From Massilia aurea (GTDB taxonomy: Bacteria; Pseudomonadota; Gammaproteobacteria; Burkholderiales; Burkholderiaceae_D), in assembly GCF_024753205.1 (NCBI RefSeq), contig NZ_JANUGZ010000005.1, positions 124,001 to 188,000 on the forward strand: a stretch of 64,000 nucleotides of DNA, read 5' to 3'. Within the stretch, counting starts at the first letter, position 1. Every line of letters starts with the position of its first letter. The position numbers and the translations under genes are program-made. Positions 1-10,027 of this stretch are shown piece after piece. The notes under the pieces are model-generated. The model saw only the letters and a program-made list of their open reading frames with translations, was not told where the DNA came from and ran no database searches.

Positions 1-1
1 C

Positions 2-574
2 AATTTCTATGACCAGATCTCGGCGCTGCACAAGTCAGTGCGCGGCTCGCACCCGGATGCCGCGCTGTACTGGCTGTGCCGCATGCTCGACGGCGGGGCC
101 GACGCCAAGTACCTGTCGCGCCGCATCGTGCGCATGGCCTGGGAAGACATCGGCATCGCCGATCCGCGCGCGATCCAGCTGGCCAACGACGCGGCCGCCA
201 CCTATGAGCGGCTCGGTTCGCCGGAAGGCGAACTGGCGCTGGGTCAGGCAGTGATCTATCTGGCAATTGCCGCCAAGAGCAACGCCGGCTACAACGCCTT
301 CAATGCGGCGATGGCCTTTGTGCGCAAGGACAAGTCGCGCGAGGTGCCGGTGCACTTGCGCAATGCGCCGACCAAGCTCATGAAAGAACTGGGCTACGGT
401 CACGATTACCGGTATGCCCACGATGAGCCGAACGCGTATGCGGCGGGCGAGACCTATCTGCCGTACGACATGCCCGAGCCGGGCTGGTACCAGCCGGTGC
501 CGCGCGGGATCGAAACCAAGATCGCCGAAAAGATGGCGTGGCTGCGCGGGCTGGACGACGAGGCGCGCCGCTAG
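2..574 (+). CDS. rarA: RarA (MgsA) recombination factor, C-terminal part (5' truncated)
   Basis: This is the C-terminal 190 residues of the replication-associated AAA+ ATPase RarA, which acts at stalled replication forks with SSB and RecA. The reading frame is open from base 2, so the ATPase core lies outside the window. Visible family hallmarks are the segment ISALHKSVRGSHPDAALYW at the start, the stretch RRIVRMAWEDIGIADP, and the tetramerisation region GYNAFNAAM. The serS gene follows about 1 kb downstream, an order that is common for rarA in proteobacteria. Its TAG stop overlaps the stop of the convergent MarR gene by four bases (CTAG). Identification is by remembered family sequence and is firm. 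Confidence 0.95.
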   Translation, partial: NFYDQISALHKSVRGSHPDAALYWLCRMLDGGADAKYLSRRIVRMAWEDIGIADPRAIQLANDAAATYERLGSPEGELALGQAVIYLAIAAKSNAGYNAFNAAMAFVRKDKSREVPVHLRNAPTKLMKELGYGHDYRYAHDEPNAYAAGETYLPYDMPEPGWYQPVPRGIETKIAEKMAWLRGLDDEARR

Positions 575-954
575 CCGCCCTCGGCCGCCTTCACCAGCAG
601 GCCGGATAACTCATCGAAATATGCCAGCGCCGCCGGCGTCAGGTCGACCTGCTTGCGCCGGCTGTCCTCGGTGTCGGTAAGCATGAGCCAGCCTTTCTTG
701 CGCATCGCTGTGACCCGCGCATGAATGGTGGCGGGCGCACCGAGGTGTTCCTGCGCCATCAGGTCGCGTACGGAGAGTCGCTCGTGCGCCTGCAATGCGC
801 GTGCGACCACGGTCAGCACGCGCTCTTCGCGCGCGTCCAGGGCCCCCAGCGTGGGCAGCGTGCGCAGGGCATCGACCAGATGCAGGAAGCGCAGGTAGAT
901 ATCAGCCGGCCGCGTCAGTGGTTTTTCGTGACTCATCGAGTTCCCGTGCCCCAT
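571..954 (-). CDS. MarR-type winged-helix transcriptional regulator
   Basis: A 127-residue protein with a winged-helix layout. An N-terminal helix (residues 15-40) is followed by EERVLTVVARALQAHERLSVRDLMAQ, a recognition helix near APATIHARVTAMRKKGWL, and a wing with the DSRRKQVDLTPAALAYF signature typical of MarR proteins. It presumably binds DNA as a dimer; the ligand is unknown. No good ribosome site precedes the first ATG. An in-frame ATG at 936 (protein starting MSHEKP) is an equally plausible start. The gene converges with rarA and shares the four bases CTAG with it at the stop. Confidence 0.8.
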   Translation of the reverse strand: MGHGNSMSHEKPLTRPADIYLRFLHLVDALRTLPTLGALDAREERVLTVVARALQAHERLSVRDLMAQEHLGAPATIHARVTAMRKKGWLMLTDTEDSRRKQVDLTPAALAYFDELSGLLVKAAEGG

Positions 955-1348
955 CCCGGGGAAGTTTGTTGCATTGGTGCTACGCCCAGTGAGTTGCTGC
1001 CTCAGGAAACATCCGCCTGGTTTTAATCCCGCGTCTGTCGGTGTATTGACATTGTAACCAAAGCCTCTCAGTCATGGGTCATCTGGAGCTTGCATTCACG
1101 ATGGTCGTGGATACCGCGATGTTCCACGATGCACCACGCCTGGTTCGCGCCCGGCGTGTTTCGCCCGGGTCCATGGCGCGCCGCCACTGATTGGCGGGCG
1201 GCGTAGCCGTCGGTCGCATGGCGGTGCATTCTGCGCCGCGGTTCGTGTGCTTCGTCGCAAATCGATGGTGGTTCAGGGGATCGGTGGCTACAGTACCACC
1301 ATACCGCAGCACCTCTGCGAACCCTGAAACCACCACCGAGGAGCCGTC
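955..1348. other. Intergenic region with a structured leader at its 3' end
   Basis: About 390 bases separate the MarR start from the small peptide gene. I see no convincing protein here; reading frames on the minus strand run through serS and are shadows. The last 80 bases form the structured leader listed separately. A TTGACA hexamer occurs near 1047 but has no good -10 at the right distance. Confidence 0.5.
1266..1335 (+). ncRNA. Candidate three-way-junction 5' leader RNA
   Basis: The transcript can fold into a closed three-way junction. Outer stem: 1266-1278 pairs with 1322-1335 (TGGTGGTTCAGGG against CCCTGAAACCACCA, 13 pairs with one bulged A). Inner hairpin one: 1283-1300, GGTGG against CCACC, extended by two pairs across a bulge. 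Inner hairpin two: 1305-1319, CGCAG against CTGCG. The outer stem ends one base before the ribosome site (GAGGAG at 1338-1343) of the small gene at 1349, so folding could affect its translation. I do not recognise a known riboswitch class. Confidence 0.45.
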
Positions 1349-2955
<1,607 letters not shown>

Positions 2956-2999
2956 AATGGGTGAGGGAAGGGAAATTCAGCCACCGCGCATTTTCTCCC

Positions 3000-3027
3000 T
3001 TCCATTTCCCGGGCAATCCGCTATAAT
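3000..3027 (+). promoter_or_regulatory. Promoter of the first tRNA-Ser gene
   Basis: A perfect TATAAT -10 hexamer sits at 3022-3027, 40 bases before the mature tRNA. The -35 region (TTCCAT, 3000-3005, spacer 16) is weak. Confidence 0.6.
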
Positions 3028-3067
3028 GGCGGTCTCTTGCAGCTCACAGCAAGAATCGACCGAATCA

Positions 3068-3157
<90 letters not shown>

Positions 3158-3170
3158 AGTAGCATGGAAC

Positions 3171-3194
3171 AAGCCACCGCAAGGTGGCTTTTTT
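3171..3194 (+). terminator. Intrinsic terminator of the first tRNA-Ser
   Basis: Stem AAGCCACC, loop GCAA, stem GGTGGCTT, followed by a T run. The same terminator follows the second tRNA-Ser copy and the tRNA remnant near 11.7 kb. Confidence 0.9.
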
Positions 3195-3222
3195 CATTCC
3201 CGAACGCTGCCAGGATCCTCGT

Positions 3223-4215
3223 ATGCTCGCCCGAATGTCATCCCGATTTCTGCCGGACCGAATGACCTTGATGCTGCTGGCCGTCGTGGCCGCAGCCAGC
3301 ATCTTCCCCGCGCAGGGCGACGTCGCCGCCGTGCTGAAGGTCGTCACGATGGTGATGATCGGCGTGCTGTTCTTTTTACACGGCGCCAAGCTGTCGCGCG
3401 CTGCGATCATTGCCGGTGCAACCCACTGGCGCCTGCACCTGCTGGTGCTGTTGTGCACCTTCGCGTTGTTCCCCGTGCTGGCGCTGCTGTTCAAGCCCGC
3501 CATCCTGCTGCTGCTCACGCCTGAGCTGTATCTCGGCATCCTGTTTCTGTGCCTGCTGCCCTCGACCGTGCAGTCGTCGATCGCGTTCACGGCCGCGGCG
3601 CGTGGCAATGTGCCGGCTGCGGTCTGCAGCGCTTCGGTGTCCAGCCTGCTCGGCATCGTCCTCACGCCGTTGCTGGTGAGCGTGGCGATGCCAGCGTCGT
3701 CCGGCGCCGGCGCATCGCTCGATTCGGTGCTGATGATCGTCTATCAGCTGTTGCTGCCATTCGTTGCCGGCCAGATCGCGCGGCGCTGGATTGGCGGCTG
3801 GGTCGATCGCCACAAGAGCCTGGTCAGGGGCGTCGACCAGGGCTCGATCCTGCTGGTGGTGTTTTCCGCGTTCAGCGCGGCAGTAGTGGAAGGGTTGTGG
3901 TCACGCGTGCCACCCGCCATGCTGGGCAACCTGATCCTGGTCTGCATCCTCCTGCTGGCCGTCGTCATGCTGACAGTGACGTGGCTGGCGCGGCGCTTCG
4001 GTTTTTCGAAGCCCGACGAAATCACCATCGTGTTTTGCGGTTCCAAGAAAAGCCTGGCCACCGGCATCCCGCTGGCCCATGTGCTGATCCCCGCCGCCAG
4101 CATCAGCATGGTGGTGCTGCCGCTGATGCTGTTCCACCAAATCCAGCTGATCGTCTGCGCGGTGATTGCGGGCCGTTACGCGCGGCGGCCGGTTGAGCCC
4201 GCCGAGCAAGTCTAG
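3223..4215 (+). CDS. Bile acid:sodium symporter family (BASS) transporter, YfeH-like
   Basis: A 330-residue inner-membrane protein with about nine or ten hydrophobic segments and the family opening RFLPDRMTLMLL. Conserved BASS features include LPSTVQSSIAFTAAARGN in the middle and FCGSKKSLATGIPLA near the C-terminus. It matches the YfeH subgroup, whose substrates are mostly unknown. The start at 3223 is chosen because AGGA lies seven bases upstream and because an earlier ATG at 3184 sits inside the tRNA terminator. The stop overlaps the convergent acetyltransferase stop by four bases. Confidence 0.88.
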   Translation: MLARMSSRFLPDRMTLMLLAVVAAASIFPAQGDVAAVLKVVTMVMIGVLFFLHGAKLSRAAIIAGATHWRLHLLVLLCTFALFPVLALLFKPAILLLLTPELYLGILFLCLLPSTVQSSIAFTAAARGNVPAAVCSASVSSLLGIVLTPLLVSVAMPASSGAGASLDSVLMIVYQLLLPFVAGQIARRWIGGWVDRHKSLVRGVDQGSILLVVFSAFSAAVVEGLWSRVPPAMLGNLILVCILLLAVVMLTVTWLARRFGFSKPDEITIVFCGSKKSLATGIPLAHVLIPAASISMVVLPLMLFHQIQLIVCAVIAGRYARRPVEPAEQV

Positions 4216-4712
4216 CCTGGCGTCAGGCGCATCTGCCAGTACCCGACATCGAGCCACATCCCGAGCTTGAAGCCCACTTCTGAAAAGTGCGCGACCTTGG
4301 CAAAACCCAGGCGTTCGTGCAGCCGGACACTGCGCGCGTTCGGCTGCGCAATGCCGGCAATGACCGTATGCAGGCCGCGCGTACGTAACTCGTCCAGCAA
4401 GCTGGCATACAGGCGCATGCCATGGCCCTGGCCGGCCAGCGTGGCATCGAGATAGATCGTGCTCTCGACCGCGTGGCGGTAGGCGGGGCGGGCGCGCCAT
4501 TTGGTAGCGTAGGCGTAGCCGATGATGGCGTCGCCGTCTGTCAGCACCAGCCAGGGCAGGCCGCCGTCGATCACGTCCGCAATGCGCGCGGCCATGTCGT
4601 CGGCATTCACCGGCGCTTCCTCGAACGAGATGGTTGTGCCGTCGACGTAGTGGTTGTAGATCGCGCAGATGCGGGCGGCGTCGAGCGGGCATGCGGGGCG
4701 AATTGTGGTCAT
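4212..4712 (-). CDS. GNAT acetyltransferase, phosphinothricin acetyltransferase-like
   Basis: A 166-residue GNAT protein. It opens TTIRPACPLDAARICAIYNHYV and carries TTISFEEAPV, a signature of the phosphinothricin/methionine sulfoximine acetyltransferase group. The acetyl-CoA loop is near DATLAGQGHGMRLYASLL, and the C-terminal NARSVRLHERLGFAKVAHFSEVG is typical. It likely N-acetylates a small amine or toxic amino acid analogue. The frame stays open to 4850, but the family N-terminus begins at 4712, so that start is used. No strong ribosome site is seen at either position. Confidence 0.85.
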   Translation of the reverse strand: MTTIRPACPLDAARICAIYNHYVDGTTISFEEAPVNADDMAARIADVIDGGLPWLVLTDGDAIIGYAYATKWRARPAYRHAVESTIYLDATLAGQGHGMRLYASLLDELRTRGLHTVIAGIAQPNARSVRLHERLGFAKVAHFSEVGFKLGMWLDVGYWQMRLTPG

Positions 4713-4888
4713 CGTCGGGTGCAAGGCCATGTAAAGATGCATCATAGGACAAGCTGAGCCATAAACCACGATCTGCGTGAATACCCGACCAAACCGCTCG
4801 ATGATTGATGCGGTGCAATATATTCCTGTTACTATCAGACCAGTAGTCAATATTTTCGTTGGCTGGTCGGTTACGTAGAAGGAAGTTC

Positions 4889-6394
4889 ATGCTGTTGCGC
4901 TTGCAGGCTGCGTTTCGTTATTTCAATCAGGCCGTGCCGTTTCGCCTGATTCCTGCACTGATCACCACCGCCGTACTGCTCACGCTACTGGCGATTCCGC
5001 ACCCGGCTGGCTTGACCGCGGGTGCATGGACGCTAGTGGCGATTTTTCTGACCACCATCGTCGCCATCATCCTGAAGGTCATGCCGATTGGCGTCATGGC
5101 GCTGATGGCGATCGTGATCGTGGCGCTGTCGCAAGTGACGTCCGGGTCATCGAAGGGCGCAATGGCGGACGCGCTGGGCAGCTTTTCCAGCCCGCTGATC
5201 TGGTTGATCGTCGTTGCCGTGCTGATTTCGCGCGGCCTGAAAAAGACGGGCCTGGGCAACCGTATCGGCCTGAACTTCATCGCGCTGCTCGGCAAGCGCA
5301 CGATCGGCATTGGCTACGGGCTGGCCGTCTGCGAACTGGTGCTGGCGCCGTTCACGCCCAGTAATACCGCGCGCGGCGGCGGCATCGTCCACCCGATCAT
5401 GAAATCGATCGCCGCGTCGTTCGATTCCGATCCGGCCAAGGGCACCGAGGGCAGGGTGGGTACCTACCTGGCACTGGTCAACTACCACGCCAATCCGATC
5501 ACCTCGACGATGTTCGTGACCGCCACCGCGCCCAATCCGCTGGTGGTCGACTTCGTCGCGCGCGCCAGCGGCTAGACATTTCAGCTCAGCTGGACCACGT
5601 GGGCGCTGTGCATGGTATTGCCGGGCCTCGTGTGCCTGTTTCTGATGCCCCTGATTATTTACCTGCTGGCGCCGCCAGAGCTCAAGCAGACACCCGATGC
5701 GATCGGCTTCGCGCGGGGCGAGCTCGCCCGCATGGGGCCCTTGTCGGCCAGTGAGCGCGTGATGCTCGGCACCTTCGGCCTGTTGCTGGTGCTGTGGGCG
5801 AACGTACCGGCCATGCTCTTTGGCAGCGCGTTCACGCTCGACCCGACCGTGGTCGCCTTTGTCGGCCTGTTCATCCTGATCATCACTGGCACGCTTGATT
5901 GGGACGATATCCTGTCCGAGAAAAGCGCGTGGGATACCTTGATCTGGTTCGGCGCGCTCGTCATGCTGGCCGAGCAGCTCAACAAGATGGGCGTGATCGC
6001 CTGGGCCTCGAACGGCATGCGCGACGCCATCGTCGCCAGCGGCATGGGGTGGGGCGCCGCAGCGAGCGTGCTGGTGCTGGCCTTCGTGTTCTCGCACTAC
6101 CTGTTTGCCAGCACCACGGCCCACATCAGCGCGATGATGTTCGCGTTTCTGTCGGTGGGCGCCGCGCTCGTGCCAGGCCAGTATCTGGTGCTGTTCCTGC
6201 TGATGATGACGGCGTCGTCGGGCATCATGATGACGCTGACCCACTACGCCACCGGCACCTCGCCGATCATCTTCGGCAGCGGGTATGTCAGCATGGGGCT
6301 GTGGTGGAAAGTCGGCTTCATCATGTGCCTGTTCGAGCTGGCGGTGTTTGCTGTCGTCGGCGGCCTGTGGTGGAAGTTGCTCGGGTACTGGTGA
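4889..6394 (+). pseudogene. DASS-family (SLC13-like) anion:sodium symporter split by an in-frame amber codon
   Basis: One reading frame encodes about 501 codons of a divalent-anion:sodium symporter, but codon 229 (5573-5575) is TAG. The N-terminal half carries the sodium-site motif PSNTARGGG. The second half, in the same frame, has the repeat counterpart FASTTAHISAMM and LTHYATGTSPIIFGSGYV. Sequence on both sides of the stop (VDFVARASG, then TFQLSWTTWAL) continues the family pattern without a gap, so one base change explains the break. The start has a good ribosome site (GAAGGAAG). No ribosome site precedes the next ATG at 5612, so a separate second protein is unlikely. It is the first gene of a set with a phosphate acyltransferase and acetate kinase. 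Confidence 0.82.
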
Positions 6395-6419
6395 TGTACC
6401 CACGTTCAAGGAGAGATAG

Positions 6420-7394
6420 ATGACCGCAGTGCCGACAGTAGTTGCGACCCCACATCCGTATTACGACCGCCTGATTGAAGCCGGCCGCGCCAATGGCCCG
6501 GTGACGGTGGCGGTGGCGCATCCGTGCGACCGCTACGCACTCGAAGCGGCGCTCGACGCAGCCCGCATCGGCCTGATCACGCCACTGCTGGTCGGCCCGG
6601 CGGCGCGCATCCACGCTGCGGCCGATGCGGCTGGCCTGGACATCGGCGCACTGCGCCTGGTCGACACGGCGCACAGCCACGCGTCGGCCGCGCGCGCCGT
6701 CGAACTGGTGCGTGAAGGGAAGGCTGCCGCACTGATGAAAGGCAGCCTGCACACCGATGAACTGATGGGCGCGGTGGTGGCCGCCACGACCGGCCTGCGC
6801 ACGGCGCGGCGCCTGAGTCACTGCTTCGTGATGGACGTGCCGGGGCGCAGCGAACCGTTGATCATCACCGACGCCGCCATCAACATCATCCCGACGCTGG
6901 CCGAGAAGCGCGACATCGTGCAGAACGCGATCGACCTGGCGCACGTGCTGCGCTTCGAGGGCGTGCGCGTGGCGATCCTGGCGGCGGTGGAAACGGTCAG
7001 CGACAAGATGCCCTCGACGATCGACGCGGCGGCGCTGTGCAAGATGGCTGATCGCGGCCAGATCACCGGCGCGATCCTCGATGGCCCGCTGGCGATGGAC
7101 AATGCGATCGACCCGCAGGCTGCCGCCGTCAAGGGGCTCGACTCGCCCGTGGCCGGGCGCGCCAACGTGCTCGTCGCGCCGGATCTGGAAGCCGGCAACA
7201 TGCTGGCCAAGAGCCTGACTTTCATGGCCGGGGCGGCGGCGGCCGGCATCGTCCTCGGCGCGCGCGTGCCGCTGATCCTGACCAGCCGCGCCGATTCGGT
7301 CGCCGCGCGCCTGGCGTCGTGCGCCGTCGCCGTGCTGCTGGCGCGGCATCAGCTGGCCAGCGCCACGGCCAGCGCCAGCGTGGCGGGGCGCTGA
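6420..7394 (+). CDS. Phosphate acetyl/butyryltransferase family enzyme
   Basis: A 324-residue member of the PTA/PTB family, which exchanges CoA thioesters for acyl phosphates. Recognisable parts are AALMKGSLHTDELMGAVV, the RLSHCFVMDVPG segment, and the C-terminal VAPDLEAGNMLAKSLTFMAGA with the family DxExGN motif. It resembles the stand-alone domain found in bifunctional enoyl-CoA hydratase/phosphate acetyltransferase proteins but lacks the hydratase half. The ribosome site AAGGAGAG is strong. Its stop overlaps the acetate kinase start (TGATG), so the two are translationally coupled and together could turn acyl-CoA into acid plus ATP. Confidence 0.9.
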   Translation: MTAVPTVVATPHPYYDRLIEAGRANGPVTVAVAHPCDRYALEAALDAARIGLITPLLVGPAARIHAAADAAGLDIGALRLVDTAHSHASAARAVELVREGKAAALMKGSLHTDELMGAVVAATTGLRTARRLSHCFVMDVPGRSEPLIITDAAINIIPTLAEKRDIVQNAIDLAHVLRFEGVRVAILAAVETVSDKMPSTIDAAALCKMADRGQITGAILDGPLAMDNAIDPQAAAVKGLDSPVAGRANVLVAPDLEAGNMLAKSLTFMAGAAAAGIVLGARVPLILTSRADSVAARLASCAVAVLLARHQLASATASASVAGR

Positions 7395-8608
7395 TGGCGA
7401 CGCAGGACTGTATCGCCGTCATCAATGCCGGCTCGTCGAGCATCAAGTTTTCGCTGCATGCACTGCCCGATCTGGCGCCGCTCTTCGCCGGCAAGATCGA
7501 CGGGCTGTATCGGGGCGCCGCGCGCTTCATCGCCCGCGACGCCGCTGGCGACACGGTTGGCGAACATGCCTGGACGACGCCGCTCGACCATCAGGCCGGC
7601 ATGGAATACCTGATCGATTTCGCCGAGGGCCACCTGGATGGCTACCGCGTGTGCGCGGTCGGTCACCGCATCGTGCACGGCGGCGTCGACTTCAGCGGAC
7701 CGGTGCAGCTGGACGAGGCCGTGCTCGACCGGCTGGCCGGCCTGATTCCGCTGGCGCCGCTGCACCTGCCGCACAATCTGGCGCCGGTACGCGCCTTGAT
7801 GGCGCTGCGTCCCGGCCTGCTGCAGGTCGGCTGCTTCGACACCGCATTCCACACGGCGCAGCCGGCGCTGGCGCAGGCGTTCGCGCTGCCAGAGGCGATC
7901 ACTGATTTGGGCATCCGCCGCTATGGCTTTCACGGGCTGTCCTACGAATATATCGCGGCCACGCTGCCGCTGTGCGATCCGGCGCTGGCCGGCGCGCGCG
8001 TGGTCGCCGCGCACCTGGGCAACGGTGCCAGCATGTGCGCGATGCAGGGCGGGCGCAGCATGGCCAGCACGATGGGTTTCACGGCAGTCGACGGCCTGCC
8101 GATGGGCACGCGCTGCGGCGCGCTCGATCCTGGTGTGGTCATCTACCTCATTGACGAACTGGGCATGACGGTGGAGAGCGTGCAGCGCATGATGTACAAC
8201 GAGTCGGGCTTGCTGGGCGTGTCCGGCGTGTCGTCCGACATGCGCGTGCTGGAAGCGAGCAGCGAGCCGCGCGCGCAACTGGCGATCGACCTGCTGGTGT
8301 ACCGGATCGGCCGCGAACTGGGTTCGCTGGCGGCCAGCCTGAGCGGGCTGGATGCATTGGTGTTCTCGGGCGGGATCGGCGAGAACAGCGCGCAGCTGCG
8401 CGCCGCGGTATGCCGTGATGCGGCCTGGCTTGGCGTCGAGCTCGACCCGGCCGCGAACGCGGCGCTGCCCGCCGGCCCGGCCCGCATCAGCCTGGCGTCG
8501 AGCCGGGTCGCCGTCTGGCTGGTGCCCGCCAACGAAGAACTGATGATCGCGCGCCATACACGTGACATGCTCGATCCACCTTTGCCTGAACCTGGAGAAC
8601 ACCCATGA
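7394..8608 (+). CDS. ackA: Acetate kinase
   Basis: A 404-residue ASKHA-fold kinase making ATP from acetyl phosphate (or the reverse). Family motifs are all present in order: VINAGSSSIKFSL at the start, GHRIVHGG near residue 95, DTAFH, RRYGFHGLSYEYI, AHLGNGAS, DGLPMGTRCGALDPG, and FSGGIGENSAQLR near the C-terminus. The start is fixed by the overlap with the upstream stop. It probably forms one transcript with the two genes before it and the small gene after it, whose start overlaps its stop (ATGA). Confidence 0.96.
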   Translation: MATQDCIAVINAGSSSIKFSLHALPDLAPLFAGKIDGLYRGAARFIARDAAGDTVGEHAWTTPLDHQAGMEYLIDFAEGHLDGYRVCAVGHRIVHGGVDFSGPVQLDEAVLDRLAGLIPLAPLHLPHNLAPVRALMALRPGLLQVGCFDTAFHTAQPALAQAFALPEAITDLGIRRYGFHGLSYEYIAATLPLCDPALAGARVVAAHLGNGASMCAMQGGRSMASTMGFTAVDGLPMGTRCGALDPGVVIYLIDELGMTVESVQRMMYNESGLLGVSGVSSDMRVLEASSEPRAQLAIDLLVYRIGRELGSLAASLSGLDALVFSGGIGENSAQLRAAVCRDAAWLGVELDPAANAALPAGPARISLASSRVAVWLVPANEELMIARHTRDMLDPPLPEPGEHP

Positions 8609-8892
8609 AAGTCATCCTGTCGGGCCTGCACGCCGATGCCTGTGAAAGCGCCATCATCGACAGCTTCACCCCGTACTTTCACATCACGCAGGTGGACATG
8701 ATCCGGGAAGGCTCGCCTGACAGCCCCTGGGCCGTGCTGCACATCGCCGACTCGTACGAGCACGCGTGGGCCGCCTGCAACAGCCTGCGCGGCGTCTTCC
8801 ATCGCGGCAAGCGCCTGAGCGTCTATATCCCGACGCACCAGCCCGACATCTATCACGAGTTCGCGCCGCACGAGCGCCTCGATATCGCTTGA
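8605..8892 (+). CDS. Small conserved-type protein, possible RRM-like fold
   Basis: A 95-residue protein coupled to ackA through an ATGA overlap, with GGAG upstream. The order of strands and helices (MKVILSGLHAD, then ESAIIDSFTPYF, then WAVLHIADSYEHAWAACNSLRGVFHRGKRLSVYIP) is reminiscent of an RNA-recognition-motif fold, but the RNP aromatic residues are not evident. I do not recognise the family. The last 40 bases overlap the 3' end of the opposite-strand gene. Confidence 0.7.
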   Translation: MKVILSGLHADACESAIIDSFTPYFHITQVDMIREGSPDSPWAVLHIADSYEHAWAACNSLRGVFHRGKRLSVYIPTHQPDIYHEFAPHERLDIA

Positions 8893-9179
8893 GCGTGGCG
8901 GCGTGGCGCAGCGTGCCACTGGCAGCCGGGCAGGCGCTGCAACAGCTGCGCTTGCAATGCCGGGGCGGCGTCGCGCTCAACGCACAGCAAGGCGCGCACC
9001 GTGCACCCGCTCGGACAGGCGTCGATGCGCAGGAATCGCACCGCGTCCAGCCCCGCGCGGATCACCGCTTCGCGCAAGCTCGTTGCCGATGCGGTGTCCA
9101 CTTGCAGCCAGACGAGCATCGTGTGATCGGCCGGCGGCTGGCGTCGCAGGGCGGGGCTGTAAAGCGTAACGTGTTTCAT
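8853..9179 (-). CDS. Conserved-type hypothetical protein, 108 residues
   Basis: Starts MKHVTLYSPALRRQ behind a good ribosome site (AGGAGA). The middle has an alternating strand/helix pattern (TMLVWLQVDTASATSLREAVIRAGLDAVRFLRIDA) that could be a small ferredoxin-like fold; this is a weak guess. It carries three cysteines, two in PSGC and LLC. It lies 17 bases downstream of the MinD-like gene on the same strand, so the two are probably cotranscribed. Its 3' end runs 40 bases into the convergent upstream gene. Confidence 0.65.
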   Translation of the reverse strand: MKHVTLYSPALRRQPPADHTMLVWLQVDTASATSLREAVIRAGLDAVRFLRIDACPSGCTVRALLCVERDAAPALQAQLLQRLPGCQWHAAPRRHAQAISRRSCGANS

Positions 9180-9196
9180 CGTGATTTCTCCTGCGG

Positions 9197-9904
9197 TTAC
9201 CGTGACATCCGGCGTGTCAAAGATTCCTGGCGACTGATCATCGCCTGCACGGCGCATGCCATCGGCGCTGCCGCCGGATACACCTCGTCGTACAGCGCGC
9301 GTAGTTCGGCGGCCGCTTCGGGATCGCAGGTCGTAGCGTCCGACACACAGCGGCCAGGCCCGTAGTCGCGCGCGGCCGGCGCATGCAGGACCGTCGCGGT
9401 CAGTGTGGCGTCCTCGACCCGCGCCACGTGTGCGAGCACGGCGGCGCGCTCGCTGACGCCCGGGCCGGCGGCGCCGCTGACAGCGACAAACATCACCCGC
9501 ATGGCGGGGTTGAACGTGCGTGCGCCATGCAGGCGCGCCAGCAGGCGGTATTGCAGGTCAAGCTCGAGCGCGCCGCTGCGCACAGGCACCACCACCAGCC
9601 GGCTCTCGGCCAGCACGCAGCGGCAGCCGTCGGTATCGCGCGTGCCCGCGTCGATCAGGATGTCGTCGAACAGCGGCCGCAGTGCGGCCAGGCGCGTCTT
9701 GACCGCGCGACTGCCCACCTGGTGGGTTTCGATCCACGGCTGCACGCCGGCCTGGTTGCGTTCTTCGGACCAGTCGCTGTTGCCATTCCCGGCGGTGGTC
9801 ATCAGGCATACGCGACGCCCCGCACGCGCGCGCAGCACCGCCAGGTTGCGCGCGACGACCGTGCGCTCGGGGCTGCTGTGTTGATTGACGATAGCGATGA
9901 TCAT
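9197..9904 (-). CDS. ParA/MinD-like protein with degenerate Walker A motif
   Basis: A 235-residue protein with the overall ParA/MinD outline: MIIAIVNQHSSPERTVVARNLAVLRARAG at the N-terminus, ILIDAGTRDTD in the place of the Walker B region, and a late SERAAV helix. The usual KGGVGKTT loop is replaced by NQHSSPERT, with no lysine or GKT. ATP binding is therefore doubtful, and the protein may act as a structural or regulatory relative. The start is chosen at 9904 because AGGAAAG lies just upstream and the family N-terminus begins there. It is probably cotranscribed with the 108-residue gene that follows. Confidence 0.7.
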   Translation of the reverse strand: MIIAIVNQHSSPERTVVARNLAVLRARAGRRVCLMTTAGNGNSDWSEERNQAGVQPWIETHQVGSRAVKTRLAALRPLFDDILIDAGTRDTDGCRCVLAESRLVVVPVRSGALELDLQYRLLARLHGARTFNPAMRVMFVAVSGAAGPGVSERAAVLAHVARVEDATLTATVLHAPAARDYGPGRCVSDATTCDPEAAAELRALYDEVYPAAAPMACAVQAMISRQESLTRRMSR

Positions 9905-10027
9905 GGCTGGCTTTCCTGAACAGATTCGATCTGCCCAGCGTAGCGACCCGGCCGTAAAAACAGGGCAAAAGAGCAGGGCGCACCTGTCAATGCCGTGTAA
10001 ACGCGGCATTGAATGTACAGCGGACGA

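Noticed and set aside
5147..6409. 420-codon minus-strand frame over the broken DASS gene
   Set aside because: His/Gln/Arg-rich shadow; the plus strand carries clear transporter motifs on both sides of the stop.
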